Below are positions 1-8,208 of a DNA stretch of 64,000 nucleotides, in pieces. The stretch is from positions 124,001 to 188,000 of the forward strand of contig NZ_LVCF01000043.1 in NCBI RefSeq assembly GCF_001594145.1, in the 5' to 3' direction. Each line of letters starts with the position of its first letter. Within the stretch, counting starts at the first letter, position 1. Both the position numbers and the translations under genes were made by a program. Origin of the DNA: Branchiibius sp. NY16-3462-2 (GTDB lineage: Bacteria > Actinomycetota > Actinomycetes > Actinomycetales > Dermatophilaceae). A model generated the notes under the pieces. The model saw only the letters and a list, made by a program, of their open reading frames with translations, was not told where the DNA came from and did no database searches.

Positions 1-170
1 CGCCCGAGCGTGAGCGGGTCAGGCGTGGCGCGACTGTCGGCCGTGGCCACCGGCGTCTCGTCCGGCGTCGTCAACCGGCCGGTAGGCGTCGGTGCTGTCG
101 AGGTCATACGGACAGAATTGCCACTCTTGACGCCGGATCGAACACCCTTGGGTCGGGAAATACTCGCCAT
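1..170 (-). CDS. Probable XRE-family regulator, RamB/ScfR-like (5' end only)
   Basis: An open minus-strand frame starts at the ATG at 170 and runs off the left edge, giving about 56 residues. The N-terminus is Ser/Thr/Pro-rich and the visible part ends with DPLTLG, which resembles the residues just before the helix-turn-helix of RamB/ScfR regulators. It diverges from isocitrate lyase. In Mycobacterium tuberculosis ramB lies close to the isocitrate lyase gene, and RamB-type proteins control acetate and glyoxylate genes. No DNA-binding helix is visible because the gene is cut, and I see no clear ribosome binding site before this ATG, so the start and the identity are inferences from context. 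Confidence 0.42.
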   Translation of the reverse strand, partial: MASISRPKGVRSGVKSGNSVRMTSTAPTPTGRLTTPDETPVATADSRATPDPLTLG

Positions 171-297
171 GCGACGACGATAGCGCAAAAAACGACGATC
201 TTTACTCGAAAACTCTGCGGTAATCGGCGCAGCCGCCATGCACAGTGTTAATCACGAAACGAAGCACCACCGACGAGGATGGGAAAGACAGGGAGCC
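171..297. promoter_or_regulatory. Divergent promoter region between the left-edge regulator and aceA
   Basis: This 127-base gap is less GC-rich than its surroundings and includes an A-tract near 187-193. It must hold the promoters of both divergent genes. The aceA ribosome binding site (AGGGAG) is at 290-295. I could not pick a firm -35/-10 pair or a clear RamB box. Confidence 0.4.
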
Positions 298-1593
298 ATG
301 AGCAACACCAACGCCCCGAGCATTGCCGACCAGGAAGCTGCACTGCAGAACGACTGGCACACCAACGAGCGCTGGTCCGGCGTGCGCCGTGACTACACCG
401 CTGGCGACGTCATCAAGCTGCGCGGCACGGTCCAGGAGGAGTTCACCCTGGCCAAGCGCGGTTCGGAGCAGCTGTGGGAGAAGCTGCACACCGAGGACTA
501 CATCAACGCGCTCGGCGCCCTGACCGGCAACCAGGCCGTGCAGCAGGTCAAGGCCGGCCTGAAGGCCATCTACCTGTCCGGTTGGCAGGTCGCCGGTGAC
601 GCGAACCTGTCCGGTCACACCTACCCCGACCAGTCGCTCTACCCGGCCAACTCGGTCCCGCAGGTCGTGCGCCGCATCAACAACGCTCTGCTGCGCGCCG
701 ACCAGATCGAGTTCTCCGAGGGCATCAAGACCGTCGATGAGTGGGTCGTGCCGATCGTCGCCGACGCCGAAGCCGGCTTCGGTGGCCCGCTGAACGCCTA
801 CGAACTGATGAAGGCCATGATCGCGGCCGGTGCCTCCGGTGTGCACTGGGAGGACCAGCTGGCCTCGGAGAAGAAGTGCGGTCACCTCGGTGGCAAGGTG
901 CTCATCCCGACCCAGCAGCACGTGCGCACCCTGAACGCCGCCCGCCTCGCCGCGGACGTCGCCGGTGTGCCGTCGGTGGTCATCGCGCGCACCGACGCCG
1001 AGGCCGCCACCCTGCTGACCACCGACGTGGACGAGCGTGACCAGGAGTTCCTGACCGGTGGCCGTACCAACGAAGGCTTCTACGAGGTGCGCAACGGCAT
1101 CGAGCCGTGCATCGCCCGTGGCCTGGCCTACGCGGAGTACGCCGACCTGCTGTGGATGGAGACCGGCACCCCCGACCTGGAGCTGGCCAAGAAGTTCGCC
1201 GAGAGCATCAAGGCGAAGTTCCCCGACCAGATGCTGGCCTACAACTGCTCGCCGTCCTTCAACTGGAAGAAGCACCTGGACGACGACACCATCGCCAAGT
1301 TCCAGCGTGAGCTCGGCGCGATGGGCTTCAAGTTCCAGTTCATCACCCTGGCCGGCTTCCACGCCCTGAACTACTCGATGTTCGACCTGGCCCACGGCTA
1401 CGCCCGTGAGCAGATGGCGGCCTACGTCAAGCTGCAGGAGGCGGAGTTCGCTTCCGAGGAGCGCGGCTACACCGCCACCAAGCACCAGCGCGAGGTCGGC
1501 ACGGGCTACTTCGACCTGATCTCCACCGCGCTGAACCCGGAGAGCTCCACCACGGCGCTCGCCAACTCGACCGAAGCGGCCCAGTTCCACTAA
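298..1593 (+). CDS. aceA: Isocitrate lyase
   Basis: First enzyme of the glyoxylate shunt: it cleaves isocitrate to succinate and glyoxylate in the cytoplasm, allowing growth on acetate or fatty acids. The product is 431 residues, normal for the short prokaryotic (ICL1-type) form. The catalytic loop KKCGH is present with the active-site Cys near residue 194, and so is the preceding WEDQ segment. I chose the ATG at 298 because AGGGAG lies just before it. An in-frame ATG at 238 would add 20 residues (beginning MHSVNHETK) that do not look like isocitrate lyase. Malate synthase follows after about 190 bases with a hairpin between, so both shunt enzymes lie together on one strand. Confidence 0.97.
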   Translation: MSNTNAPSIADQEAALQNDWHTNERWSGVRRDYTAGDVIKLRGTVQEEFTLAKRGSEQLWEKLHTEDYINALGALTGNQAVQQVKAGLKAIYLSGWQVAGDANLSGHTYPDQSLYPANSVPQVVRRINNALLRADQIEFSEGIKTVDEWVVPIVADAEAGFGGPLNAYELMKAMIAAGASGVHWEDQLASEKKCGHLGGKVLIPTQQHVRTLNAARLAADVAGVPSVVIARTDAEAATLLTTDVDERDQEFLTGGRTNEGFYEVRNGIEPCIARGLAYAEYADLLWMETGTPDLELAKKFAESIKAKFPDQMLAYNCSPSFNWKKHLDDDTIAKFQRELGAMGFKFQFITLAGFHALNYSMFDLAHGYAREQMAAYVKLQEAEFASEERGYTATKHQREVGTGYFDLISTALNPESSTTALANSTEAAQFH

Positions 1594-1605
1594 GCCGCAA
1601 CGGTT

Positions 1606-1641
1606 CGGGGCGGCGTACACCAATCGGTGAACGCCGCCCCG
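1606..1641 (+). terminator. Hairpin between aceA and aceB
   Basis: An 11-base perfect inverted repeat (CGGGGCGGCGT at 1606-1616 and ACGCCGCCCCG at 1631-1641) with a 14-base loop begins 12 bases after the aceA stop. There is no T-tract, as is common in high-GC actinobacteria. It may attenuate or stabilise the aceA transcript rather than separate the two genes fully. Confidence 0.55.
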
Positions 1642-1784
1642 ACACGCACCACCCGGTCCCCCGCGGTCAACCTGGCTCCGGTCGCGGGGGCCCGGGTCAC
1701 ACATCTCGACCCGCGAGCCAGGAACAACCCAACCCATACGCCACACGGCACCAGTAACGGCCCTTGAGCCAGCAAGGAAGAGCT

Positions 1785-3458
1785 ATGAACGGTCAGCGTC
1801 GGACCGCCACGATCCGTGGCGCGCTGCAACCCCGATTCGAGGAGATCCTCACTCCTGAAGCGCTGGAGTTCCTCGCCGTACTCGACGGTGCCTTCGCCGG
1901 GCGCCGCGCCGAACTGCTGCAACTGCGGCGCGAGAAGGCCCGGGCCATCAATGCCGGTGCCAACCTCGACTTCTCCGAGCTGACCGCCGAAATCCGTGAC
2001 GACGCCTCCTGGAAGGTCGCCGAGCCGGCTCCCGGCCTCACCAACCGCCGCTGCGAGTTGGTGTCCCAGGTGACCCGCCGGATGGCCGTGCACGCGCTGT
2101 CCTCGGGCGCCAACGTCTGGGTCGCGGACCTGGAGGACTCCACCGCGCCGACCTTCGCCAACGTCATCGGCGGCCAGGTCAACCTCAAGGACGCGGTCGA
2201 CGGCACGCTCTCCTACGTCGACTACGAGGACCGTGACGTCAAGCCCACCGGCGACCGGCCCACGATCGTGCTGCGCCCCCGCGGCTGGCACCTGTGCGAG
2301 AAGCACCTGAGCGTCGACGGCCGCCCGTTGTCGGCAGCGCTGGTGGACTTCGGTCTCTACTTCTTCCACAACGCCCAGAAGCTGATCGACCAGGGTTTCG
2401 GACCGTACTTCTACCTGGCCAAGATCGAGTCGGCCGAGGAAGCGCGCCTCTGGAATGACGTGTTCAACCTGGCCCAGGACGAGTTGGGGATCCCGCGCGG
2501 CACCATCCGCGCGACCGCGCACATCGAGACGATGACCGCGGCCTTCCAGATGGACGAGATCCTTTACGAACTGCGCGAGCACAGCGCCGGCCTCAACGCC
2601 GGACGCTGGGACTACATCTTCAGCTACGTGCGCACCTTCGCCCACCGCGGCGTGGAGTTCGTGCTGCCGGATCGCGAGCGCATTACTGCCAGTGCGCCGT
2701 TCGTGCGAGCCTGCACCGACCTGATGATCGCCACGTGCCACAAGCGTGGTGCGCACGCCATCGGCGGTCCGGCCAACGTCAACCCCTCGCGGCAGGACGA
2801 GACCAGCCGCATGCGAGCCTTGGCCCAGGTGCAGACCGAGAAGGAGCGCGAGGCGGCCGAAGGGTACGACGGCTCGTGGGTCGCGCACCCGGCGCTGGTG
2901 GCGATCTGCCAGGAGGCGTACGACGCGGTGCTGGGTGACAAGCCCGACCAGCGCGACAAGATCCCGACGGTGAACATCACCGCGCAGGACCTGGTGTCCC
3001 TTGACGGCCTGGTCCAGACCATCACGCTGGAAGGTGTGCGCAGCAACATCTCGGTGGCGCTGCAGTACCTCGCCGCGTGGGTCGGTGGCCGCGGCGCCGT
3101 CGCGATCGACAACCACGTCGAGGACGCGGCGACCGTCGAAATCTGCCGGGCCCAGTTGTGGCAGTGGCTGTTCCACAAGTCGCAGCTGGCTGAAGGCCCG
3201 GAGGTCAACCGTCAGTTGCTGGACCGGATCGTGACCGAAGAGGTCAACAAGCTGACCCGCAGCCTTCCGCAGACCGAGAAGAGTGCCTACGAGGCAGCGC
3301 GCGGTGTGCTGGAGGAAGTGGCCTTCGGCAGCTACCTGCCCGGCTTCTTCACGCCGTACGCCTACGTGCGTTACCTCACCGAGCGTCCGCTGCAGATGAG
3401 CGGCACGCTGGCTCCCGAGGATCTGCGCCAGTCGGAGAAGGTCTCCGTCCCCGCCTGA
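1785..3458 (+). CDS. aceB: Malate synthase A
   Basis: Condenses glyoxylate with acetyl-CoA to malate, completing the glyoxylate shunt begun by the upstream isocitrate lyase. The protein has 557 residues, typical of the A isoform (about 530-560) and well short of the roughly 720-residue G form found in mycobacteria. The family signature GLNAGRWDYIF is present in the middle of the TIM barrel, as is the glyoxylate-site segment RATAHIET. The ATG at 1785 follows AAGGAAG at 1774-1780. An upstream in-frame TTG at 1764 has no such support. The gene ends just before a strong inverted repeat that meets the convergent acetyltransferase gene. Confidence 0.96.
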   Translation: MNGQRRTATIRGALQPRFEEILTPEALEFLAVLDGAFAGRRAELLQLRREKARAINAGANLDFSELTAEIRDDASWKVAEPAPGLTNRRCELVSQVTRRMAVHALSSGANVWVADLEDSTAPTFANVIGGQVNLKDAVDGTLSYVDYEDRDVKPTGDRPTIVLRPRGWHLCEKHLSVDGRPLSAALVDFGLYFFHNAQKLIDQGFGPYFYLAKIESAEEARLWNDVFNLAQDELGIPRGTIRATAHIETMTAAFQMDEILYELREHSAGLNAGRWDYIFSYVRTFAHRGVEFVLPDRERITASAPFVRACTDLMIATCHKRGAHAIGGPANVNPSRQDETSRMRALAQVQTEKEREAAEGYDGSWVAHPALVAICQEAYDAVLGDKPDQRDKIPTVNITAQDLVSLDGLVQTITLEGVRSNISVALQYLAAWVGGRGAVAIDNHVEDAATVEICRAQLWQWLFHKSQLAEGPEVNRQLLDRIVTEEVNKLTRSLPQTEKSAYEAARGVLEEVAFGSYLPGFFTPYAYVRYLTERPLQMSGTLAPEDLRQSEKVSVPA

Positions 3459-3488
3459 CGCACGATCTGCTCCACCGCTCCACCTTAT

Positions 3489-3537
3489 TGACGCCGTACC
3501 GACGCGGAACGCCAGTTCTCGCGTCGGTACGGCGTCA
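3489..3537. terminator. Strong inverted repeat between convergent genes
   Basis: An 18-base perfect inverted repeat (TGACGCCGTACCGACGCG at 3489-3506, its complement at 3520-3537) with a 13-base loop lies between aceB and the minus-strand acetyltransferase gene. The right arm contains the stop codon of the acetyltransferase. It probably works as a terminator for both strands. An A-run follows on the plus strand rather than a T-run. Confidence 0.7.
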
Positions 3538-4500
3538 AAAACGTTCGGGGTGCAGCTGCGCCATCCCTACCGCAATCGCTTTGCAGCGCAGGGCAATCGC
3601 GGTGATCCGACGGGCATCGATAGGCCGTGTGGTGTCGACCTGTATCGATACCCCATCGGTCGGCTCACGACCGACGCGCGCTGTACGAGCGGGGTCGAAG
3701 CCCGCCCGGTGAAGGTCCGCCGCCGTGGGCAGCTCGCTGCCGCAGACGACCGCCCCCACCGGTGACACGGACATCAGACTGCTAATGACCTCCGGCTGCG
3801 GGACGACCTGCTGGTCGAACAGTGGAACGCCAAGTTCCTGGCCGAGCCGATAGGCGAAGTCAGCGCCCAAGCTCGAATCGACAAGTACTGCAACGCGTTC
3901 CGGCTCGTGCGGGACGTACGGCGTGCCAGGCCATTCCTCGATCGTCAGGGCGTGCATGTCATGGTCCCGCCACGCCTGCCCATCCGGTCCGTCCAGCCGC
4001 AGCATCCGGCGCACGGTCCCCTCACGCCGGAAACCCAACGAGCGCAGTAGTCCTGCGGATCGTTCGTTGCCGGGTCGGACGTTCGCCTCCACCCGGTGCA
4101 GACCCATGCCGTCCGGCATCGGGGTCAGAGCCAGCCCGATGACCAGCCGCAGCCCTTCGGCGAAGAGTCCGCGGCCGGCGTACGGGTCATAGGCGTCGTA
4201 ACCCAAGGTGCCTGAATCGAACCGGCCACGAACGACGTTGGTGACATTGACTTTTCCGACGATGCCGTGCGAACCGGCCGGATCCAGCGCATGGATCAGG
4301 AAGGTGCGATGCTCTGGCGACTGACGGGTCAGGTGCCACTCCAGGTCGGCCGCGTTGACCGGATTCCATTGACCGATCCGTTGTTTGGACAGCCGCACCG
4401 CCTCCCGGTAGGCAGCAACGTCTGCGGAGGTAGCGGGTGCGACCCGTACCCGGACACCGTGGGCGGCCAACTGCGTCGTCGGCCCCGACCACCAACTCAC
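3535..4500 (-). CDS. GNAT acetyltransferase with an extra C-terminal domain
   Basis: About 321 residues starting at the GTG at 4500, which overlaps the amidohydrolase stop in a GTGA arrangement. Residues about 15-200 look like a RimJ/RimL-type GNAT N-acetyltransferase: an N-terminal substrate strand, a GYDAYDPYAGRGLFAEGL segment in the acetyl-CoA loop position, then HRVEANVRPGNERSAGLLRS and LGFRREG. Such enzymes acetylate an amino group using acetyl-CoA. Residues about 205-321 are an added domain that I do not recognise. It has alternating strands and helices (RVAVLVDSS, GAVVCGSEL, VSIQVDTT) and looks Rossmann-like but has no P-loop. The substrate is unknown. The overlap with the amidohydrolase suggests co-translation and perhaps a shared pathway. 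Confidence 0.8.
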   Translation of the reverse strand: MSWWSGPTTQLAAHGVRVRVAPATSADVAAYREAVRLSKQRIGQWNPVNAADLEWHLTRQSPEHRTFLIHALDPAGSHGIVGKVNVTNVVRGRFDSGTLGYDAYDPYAGRGLFAEGLRLVIGLALTPMPDGMGLHRVEANVRPGNERSAGLLRSLGFRREGTVRRMLRLDGPDGQAWRDHDMHALTIEEWPGTPYVPHEPERVAVLVDSSLGADFAYRLGQELGVPLFDQQVVPQPEVISSLMSVSPVGAVVCGSELPTAADLHRAGFDPARTARVGREPTDGVSIQVDTTRPIDARRITAIALRCKAIAVGMAQLHPERF

Positions 4501-5585
4501 CAGCTCCGCCCCCGCAGGATCACGTGCTGCGGAGCGGCGAGCACCCGCACATCCCGGCGCGGATCGGACTCGTAGACAACCAGATCGGCACTGGAACCTT
4601 CCTCGATCGCCGGTCGCATCAACCACGCACGCGCCTTCCACGTCGCAGCGTCCAATGCCTCCAGCGGCGTCAGTCCGGCCTGGGTCAGCGCCTCGACCTC
4701 CTGGGCCACCAGGCCGTGGGGCAGCTGGCCGCCGGCGTCGGTGCCTACGTAGATGTCCAGCCCGGCGTCGTGGGCCGCGGCGATCGTCTCGAAGCGTCGC
4801 TCGTAGAGATCACGCATGTGCGCGGCGTACCCCGGGAACTTGGCCTGCCCCGCGTCGGCGAACTTCGGGAAGTTGGCGATGTTGACCAGGGTCGGCACGA
4901 TCGCGATCCCCCGCTCGGCAAAGAGGGCGATCGAGTCCGGCGTCAGACCCGTCGCGTGCTCGATGCAGTCGATCCCGGCATCGGCCAGGTCGAACAACGA
5001 CTGCTCCCCGAAACAGTGCGCCGTCACCCGCGCGCCCTCCTCGTGAGCAGCTGCGATCGCCGCCGGCAGCGACTCGCGTGGGAACGACGGCGACAAGTCG
5101 CCGACATCGCGATCGATCCAGTCCCCCACCAACTTCACCCAGCCATCCCCGCGCCGGGCCTCTCGGCGTACGTACTCGACCAGTTCGTCCGGCTCGATCT
5201 CGTGCGCGAAGTTGCGGATGTAGCGGTGCGTACGAGCGATGTGCCGCCCGGCCCGGATGATCCGCGGCAGGTCCGCACGCTCGTCGATCCAGTGGGTGTC
5301 GTACGGGCTGCCCGCATCCCGCAGCAGCAGCGCCCCCGCGGCGCGGTCGGCGAGCGCGTGCTCCTCAGCGCGTTCGGGAGGTACGCCGCCCGTCGCTTCC
5401 AGCCCGACGTGACAATGCGCGTCGACCAGACCCGGCAGGACCCAGCCATCGATGGACACCGCCTCGCCGGAGGTGGGCGCCGAGAAACTGATCCGCCCGT
5501 CGATCACCCACAGACCGTCGCGCTCTTCGTCAGGACCGAGCAGAACCGGTCCGGTCAGGTGCAGCGGCGGTGCAACGGAACCCAT
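4497..5585 (-). CDS. Amidohydrolase-superfamily metal-dependent hydrolase
   Basis: A 362-residue enzyme of the imidazolonepropionase-like amidohydrolase superfamily (TIM barrel with one or two metals). The metal motif HCHVG follows the typical GLVDAHCHVGLEA strand. Later elements are a lysine in GDGWVKLVGD, a histidine in GARVTAHCFG, the pair DCIEHATGL and the terminal aspartate in YVGTDAGG, in the usual order. The C-terminus returns to the composite beta-sandwich (SADLVVYESDPRRDV). Substrate unknown. I prefer the ATG at 5585, preceded by AAGG, over the in-frame GTG at 5603. It overlaps the downstream acetyltransferase by four bases and is preceded by a MarR gene on the same strand. Confidence 0.85.
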   Translation of the reverse strand: MGSVAPPLHLTGPVLLGPDEERDGLWVIDGRISFSAPTSGEAVSIDGWVLPGLVDAHCHVGLEATGGVPPERAEEHALADRAAGALLLRDAGSPYDTHWIDERADLPRIIRAGRHIARTHRYIRNFAHEIEPDELVEYVRREARRGDGWVKLVGDWIDRDVGDLSPSFPRESLPAAIAAAHEEGARVTAHCFGEQSLFDLADAGIDCIEHATGLTPDSIALFAERGIAIVPTLVNIANFPKFADAGQAKFPGYAAHMRDLYERRFETIAAAHDAGLDIYVGTDAGGQLPHGLVAQEVEALTQAGLTPLEALDAATWKARAWLMRPAIEEGSSADLVVYESDPRRDVRVLAAPQHVILRGRSW

Positions 5586-5612
5586 AAACGCGACCTTAGT
5601 CACCTGCTCGCG

Positions 5613-6080
5613 TCACGCTGAGCGCACATCGGCCTCGTTGTATCGGGCCAGCAGGTCGGCGAAGACCGCAACGTCCGACGTACTCCAGTCGACCAGCCGC
5701 TCGGCGACCGTGGCTTGCTGCGCGGCCAGAGCCTCCGCAGTCACGCGTTCGCCGTCCGGCGTGAGCTCGAGCGGCTTGCCCTCTCGGCCGCCGCTCCCGG
5801 TCCGTTGCAGCAGACCTCGTCGGACCAGCGCCGTCAGTTGCCTACTGGCCGTGGACTTGTCGATCCGCGCCGCATCGGCGAGATCTCCCGCCAGCACCCC
5901 GGGGTTGTCCTGCACGATGCGCAGCAGGGTGAAATCGACGTAGCTGAGGTCGGGATGCATGTAGCGCGCATCCGCGCGCACCCGGCGGGAGAACGCGATC
6001 AACCCACCCAGGACCCGCGCCTCGTTGCGCTCCCGGTCCTGCCGTGACGTATCTGACCTGGGTTGTGCTGCAGTCCTCAT
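5613..6080 (-). CDS. MarR-family transcriptional regulator
   Basis: 155 residues, normal for MarR. The winged helix spans about residues 50-115 (GDLADAARIDKSTASRQL as recognition helix region, then RRGLLQRTGS and a wing with GREGKPLELTPDG). It is likely a dimeric repressor. It diverges from an ABC-2-like membrane protein, with two matching operator palindromes between them, so it probably represses both itself and that gene, and possibly the amidohydrolase-acetyltransferase pair 27 bases downstream. The ligand cannot be told from the sequence. Confidence 0.9.
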   Translation of the reverse strand: MRTAAQPRSDTSRQDRERNEARVLGGLIAFSRRVRADARYMHPDLSYVDFTLLRIVQDNPGVLAGDLADAARIDKSTASRQLTALVRRGLLQRTGSGGREGKPLELTPDGERVTAEALAAQQATVAERLVDWSTSDVAVFADLLARYNEADVRSA

Positions 6081-6081
6081 G

Positions 6082-6098
6082 AGTTGTATATTACAACT
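6082..6098. promoter_or_regulatory. MarR operator 1 (17-base palindrome)
   Basis: AGTTGTA-TAT-TACAACT is a perfect 7-3-7 palindrome starting two bases from the marR ATG. It is the AT-rich core of the marR/permease divergent region. Its size and symmetry fit a MarR dimer site. Confidence 0.8.
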
Positions 6099-6103
6099 CT
6101 ATT

Positions 6104-6120
6104 AGTTGCACTTTACAACT
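6104..6120. promoter_or_regulatory. MarR operator 2 (near-perfect repeat of operator 1)
   Basis: AGTTGCA-CTT-TACAACT is the same palindrome with one mismatch in the stem. Its centre is 22 bases from the centre of operator 1, about two helical turns, so two dimers could bind the same DNA face. It lies 19 bases before the permease start and probably overlaps its promoter. Confidence 0.75.
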
Positions 6121-6138
6121 CAGGACGAGAGAAGGACC

Positions 6139-7191
6139 GTGTCGCACACCGCGCAGACTCCACCCACCATGCGAACTGTGCTCTCGCACATCGCTGTTCC
6201 GCTGATCATGGGTGCGGTCATGGCCCTGGCCTACCTGGGCGGTTTCCACCACCCGTCGCCGGACCACCTGCGCATCGACATCGTGGGATCCGGCCCGACC
6301 GCTACCGCCACCACCCAGAAACTGCAGACCGCCTTCGGCGATGCAGCCGATCTGAAGCTGGTGTCCTCGCAGGCCGAGGCCACCAACAGCATCGAGCACC
6401 GCGACCTCGCCGGCGCGTTCGTCCTGTCCCCCACCAAACCCGCGTTGCTAGTGAGCACGGCGGCCTCGGACACCCAGGCGGTCACCGTCGAGCGGATGTT
6501 CCAGCCGGTCGCTGCCGGCGCCGGTCTGCCCCTGGACATCAGGGACGTTGTCCCGGTCGACCCCGACGCTGACCCGAGTGGGCAGTCACTCTTCTTCTAC
6601 CTCGTTGCCCTGACCGTCGGCGGGTACGGCACCGCCATCGCTATCGGTGTCGCGGCGGCAAGCAAGCCGATGCGCACCCGGATCGGCCTGGGCGTCGGTG
6701 CTGCCGCGGTCAACACCATCCTGGCCACCGGGATCGCGACCCTCGTCTTCCACGCGCTGCCGTCACACCAGTGGCAGATCGGTCTGCTGGCCTTCGTCTA
6801 CTGCCTTGCGGTCATGGCGTTCGGCATCTCGCTGCACTCGCTGATCGGCCGGTTCACGACCCTGGCCATGGTGACCCTCTTCGTCGGGCTGAACTTCACC
6901 ACCAGCGGTGGCGTGTTCCCACCCGCCCTGCAACCGGGCTTCTTCGCTGCGCTGCACCACTTCTGGATCGGCGCGGGCCTGAACGAAGCCGGCCGCAACC
7001 TGATCTACTTCCCCGACCTGGGCATCGGCTCCGACGTGCTGAAGATCGTCGGCTGGGTTGTTGTCGGTGGTCTGCTGCTGGGCCTGGCCACGCTGCGCGA
7101 GCGGGCCGCCCGCCGGGCTGGCGAGGTCGTCGCACCGCTCAGCGAGACCGAGATGATCGATGAGGAGAACGAGGAAGAACTCGTCGGCTGA
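6139..7191 (+). CDS. ABC-2-type/YhgE-like membrane protein
   Basis: 350 residues from the GTG at 6139, which has GAGAAGGA before it. Layout: one N-terminal membrane segment (about 15-38), a large extracytoplasmic region (about 40-155), then about five membrane segments and an acidic tail (EENEEELVG). This is the topology of ABC-2 permease and YhgE/Pip-like proteins that export drugs or lipids or act in secretion. No ATPase gene is beside it, so it either works with a partner encoded elsewhere or without one. The paired MarR operators upstream suggest induction by a toxic ligand. An in-frame TTG at 6106 lies inside operator 2 and is unlikely to be the start. Confidence 0.7.
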   Translation: MSHTAQTPPTMRTVLSHIAVPLIMGAVMALAYLGGFHHPSPDHLRIDIVGSGPTATATTQKLQTAFGDAADLKLVSSQAEATNSIEHRDLAGAFVLSPTKPALLVSTAASDTQAVTVERMFQPVAAGAGLPLDIRDVVPVDPDADPSGQSLFFYLVALTVGGYGTAIAIGVAAASKPMRTRIGLGVGAAAVNTILATGIATLVFHALPSHQWQIGLLAFVYCLAVMAFGISLHSLIGRFTTLAMVTLFVGLNFTTSGGVFPPALQPGFFAALHHFWIGAGLNEAGRNLIYFPDLGIGSDVLKIVGWVVVGGLLLGLATLRERAARRAGEVVAPLSETEMIDEENEEELVG

Positions 7192-7193
7192 CC

Positions 7194-8081
7194 TCAGCAG
7201 GCCTTCAGGGACGTGCCACCGTTGCGGTGCATCGCGGCCACGCTCAGGTAGCCCTTCTGGGCCGGTACGTACAGCCAGTACCCGCTGCGGTACTTGCCGA
7301 TCGTGATGGACTTGCCCAGGCGTTGGCAGGTCGCGGTCACCTTGCTGCCGCTGCGCAGGAAGCGCACCTGCTTGGCCGCGGTCGTCGCACCCGAACGCAC
7401 CCGGATCCCGGAGCCGGGCACGACCAGGGCCAACGAGGCGGACGCCGGAGCCGGCTTGGTCGGCTTGGCCGGCGGCCTGGGTTTGGCAGGAGGCGCCGGG
7501 GCCACGGGCGCTGTTGAACCGGCCCACAGCGCACTCACCAATCGTGCGGCCGACGTGCGTTCGCGGTTGTACCGACTGGGGTACGCCGATCGCTGGACGC
7601 TCTGGGCGACCCGACCCGGATCTTTGGTCGCCCAGGATCCTTTGGGATAGCGCTTGGTCATGGCCGACAGGAATCGGTGCGTGCTGTAGGCCGGACGGAT
7701 GATCTGGGCCCTGCTGCCCCAGCCCATCGAGGGGCGCTGCTGGAACAATCCAAGGCTGTCCCGGTCACCGCCGAGGTAGTTGCGCAGACCTGTCTCGGTG
7801 ATCGCGGTCATCAACGCGATCTTGCCGGCCTGGGGCGAGAGGCCTTCCGCCTTGACCTGGGCCAGAATCTGCCGGGCGCAGGACACCTGGTCGGCGCTGA
7901 CACCGGCCAGTCCCGCCGAACGAATGGTGGGCGACAGCTTCGCAGCGAGCGCCTTGTCGGCGGCGGTCGCCCCACACGACTTGACCGGCGGTGGCCGCCA
8001 CGCCTGGGCGGAAGGAGCGATCGCCGTGGAACCGACGGCGGAAGCGAGGACGACTGCGAGGGTGGCAGCGTGGCGGCGCAT
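7194..8081 (-). CDS. Secreted lytic-transglycosylase-like protein with SH3-type domain
   Basis: About 295 residues. A signal peptide (ATLAVVLASAVGSTAIAPSAQA) is followed by a small helical domain and the segment ITETGLRNYLGG then DSLGLFQQRP and GWG. This pattern is common in actinobacterial secreted muralytic-type proteins, the Glu in TETGLRN being the likely catalytic position. A Pro/Ala/Lys linker leads to a C-terminal domain that looks like a bacterial SH3 fold (GSGIRVRSGATTAAKQVRF, GYWLYV). Role: probably peptidoglycan cleavage or remodelling outside the cell. It ends two bases from the convergent permease gene. An alternative ATG at 8090 adds three residues. Confidence 0.72.
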   Translation of the reverse strand: MRRHAATLAVVLASAVGSTAIAPSAQAWRPPPVKSCGATAADKALAAKLSPTIRSAGLAGVSADQVSCARQILAQVKAEGLSPQAGKIALMTAITETGLRNYLGGDRDSLGLFQQRPSMGWGSRAQIIRPAYSTHRFLSAMTKRYPKGSWATKDPGRVAQSVQRSAYPSRYNRERTSAARLVSALWAGSTAPVAPAPPAKPRPPAKPTKPAPASASLALVVPGSGIRVRSGATTAAKQVRFLRSGSKVTATCQRLGKSITIGKYRSGYWLYVPAQKGYLSVAAMHRNGGTSLKAC

Positions 8082-8090
8082 GGCCCCCAT

Positions 8091-8208
8091 TAAAGCGCGA
8101 CTTAGTCGTAGATGGGCACTTGTATCCCAACAATAACTATTGCACCAGCCGTCACATTTTCGACGGACCTGCGCTGCGCCGGCGTGTCGCGCGGTACTGA
8201 AAGCAGTA
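8091..8208 (-). promoter_or_regulatory. AT-richer leader of the secreted protein gene
   Basis: This gap has a clear drop in GC around 8100-8160, which fits the promoter of the minus-strand gene that begins at 8081. A weak hairpin (GTACTG at 8194-8199, CAGTAC at 8204-8209, four-base loop) could end transcription from the lipoprotein side. No convincing -35/-10 pair was found. Confidence 0.35.

Noticed and set aside
202..1746. Long minus-strand frame opposite aceA
   Set aside because: It mirrors isocitrate lyase codons, is rich in Val/Gly/Leu/Arg, and has no recognisable domain.
1590..3176. Long minus-strand frame opposite aceB
   Set aside because: Same reason: composition effect opposite a clear malate synthase.
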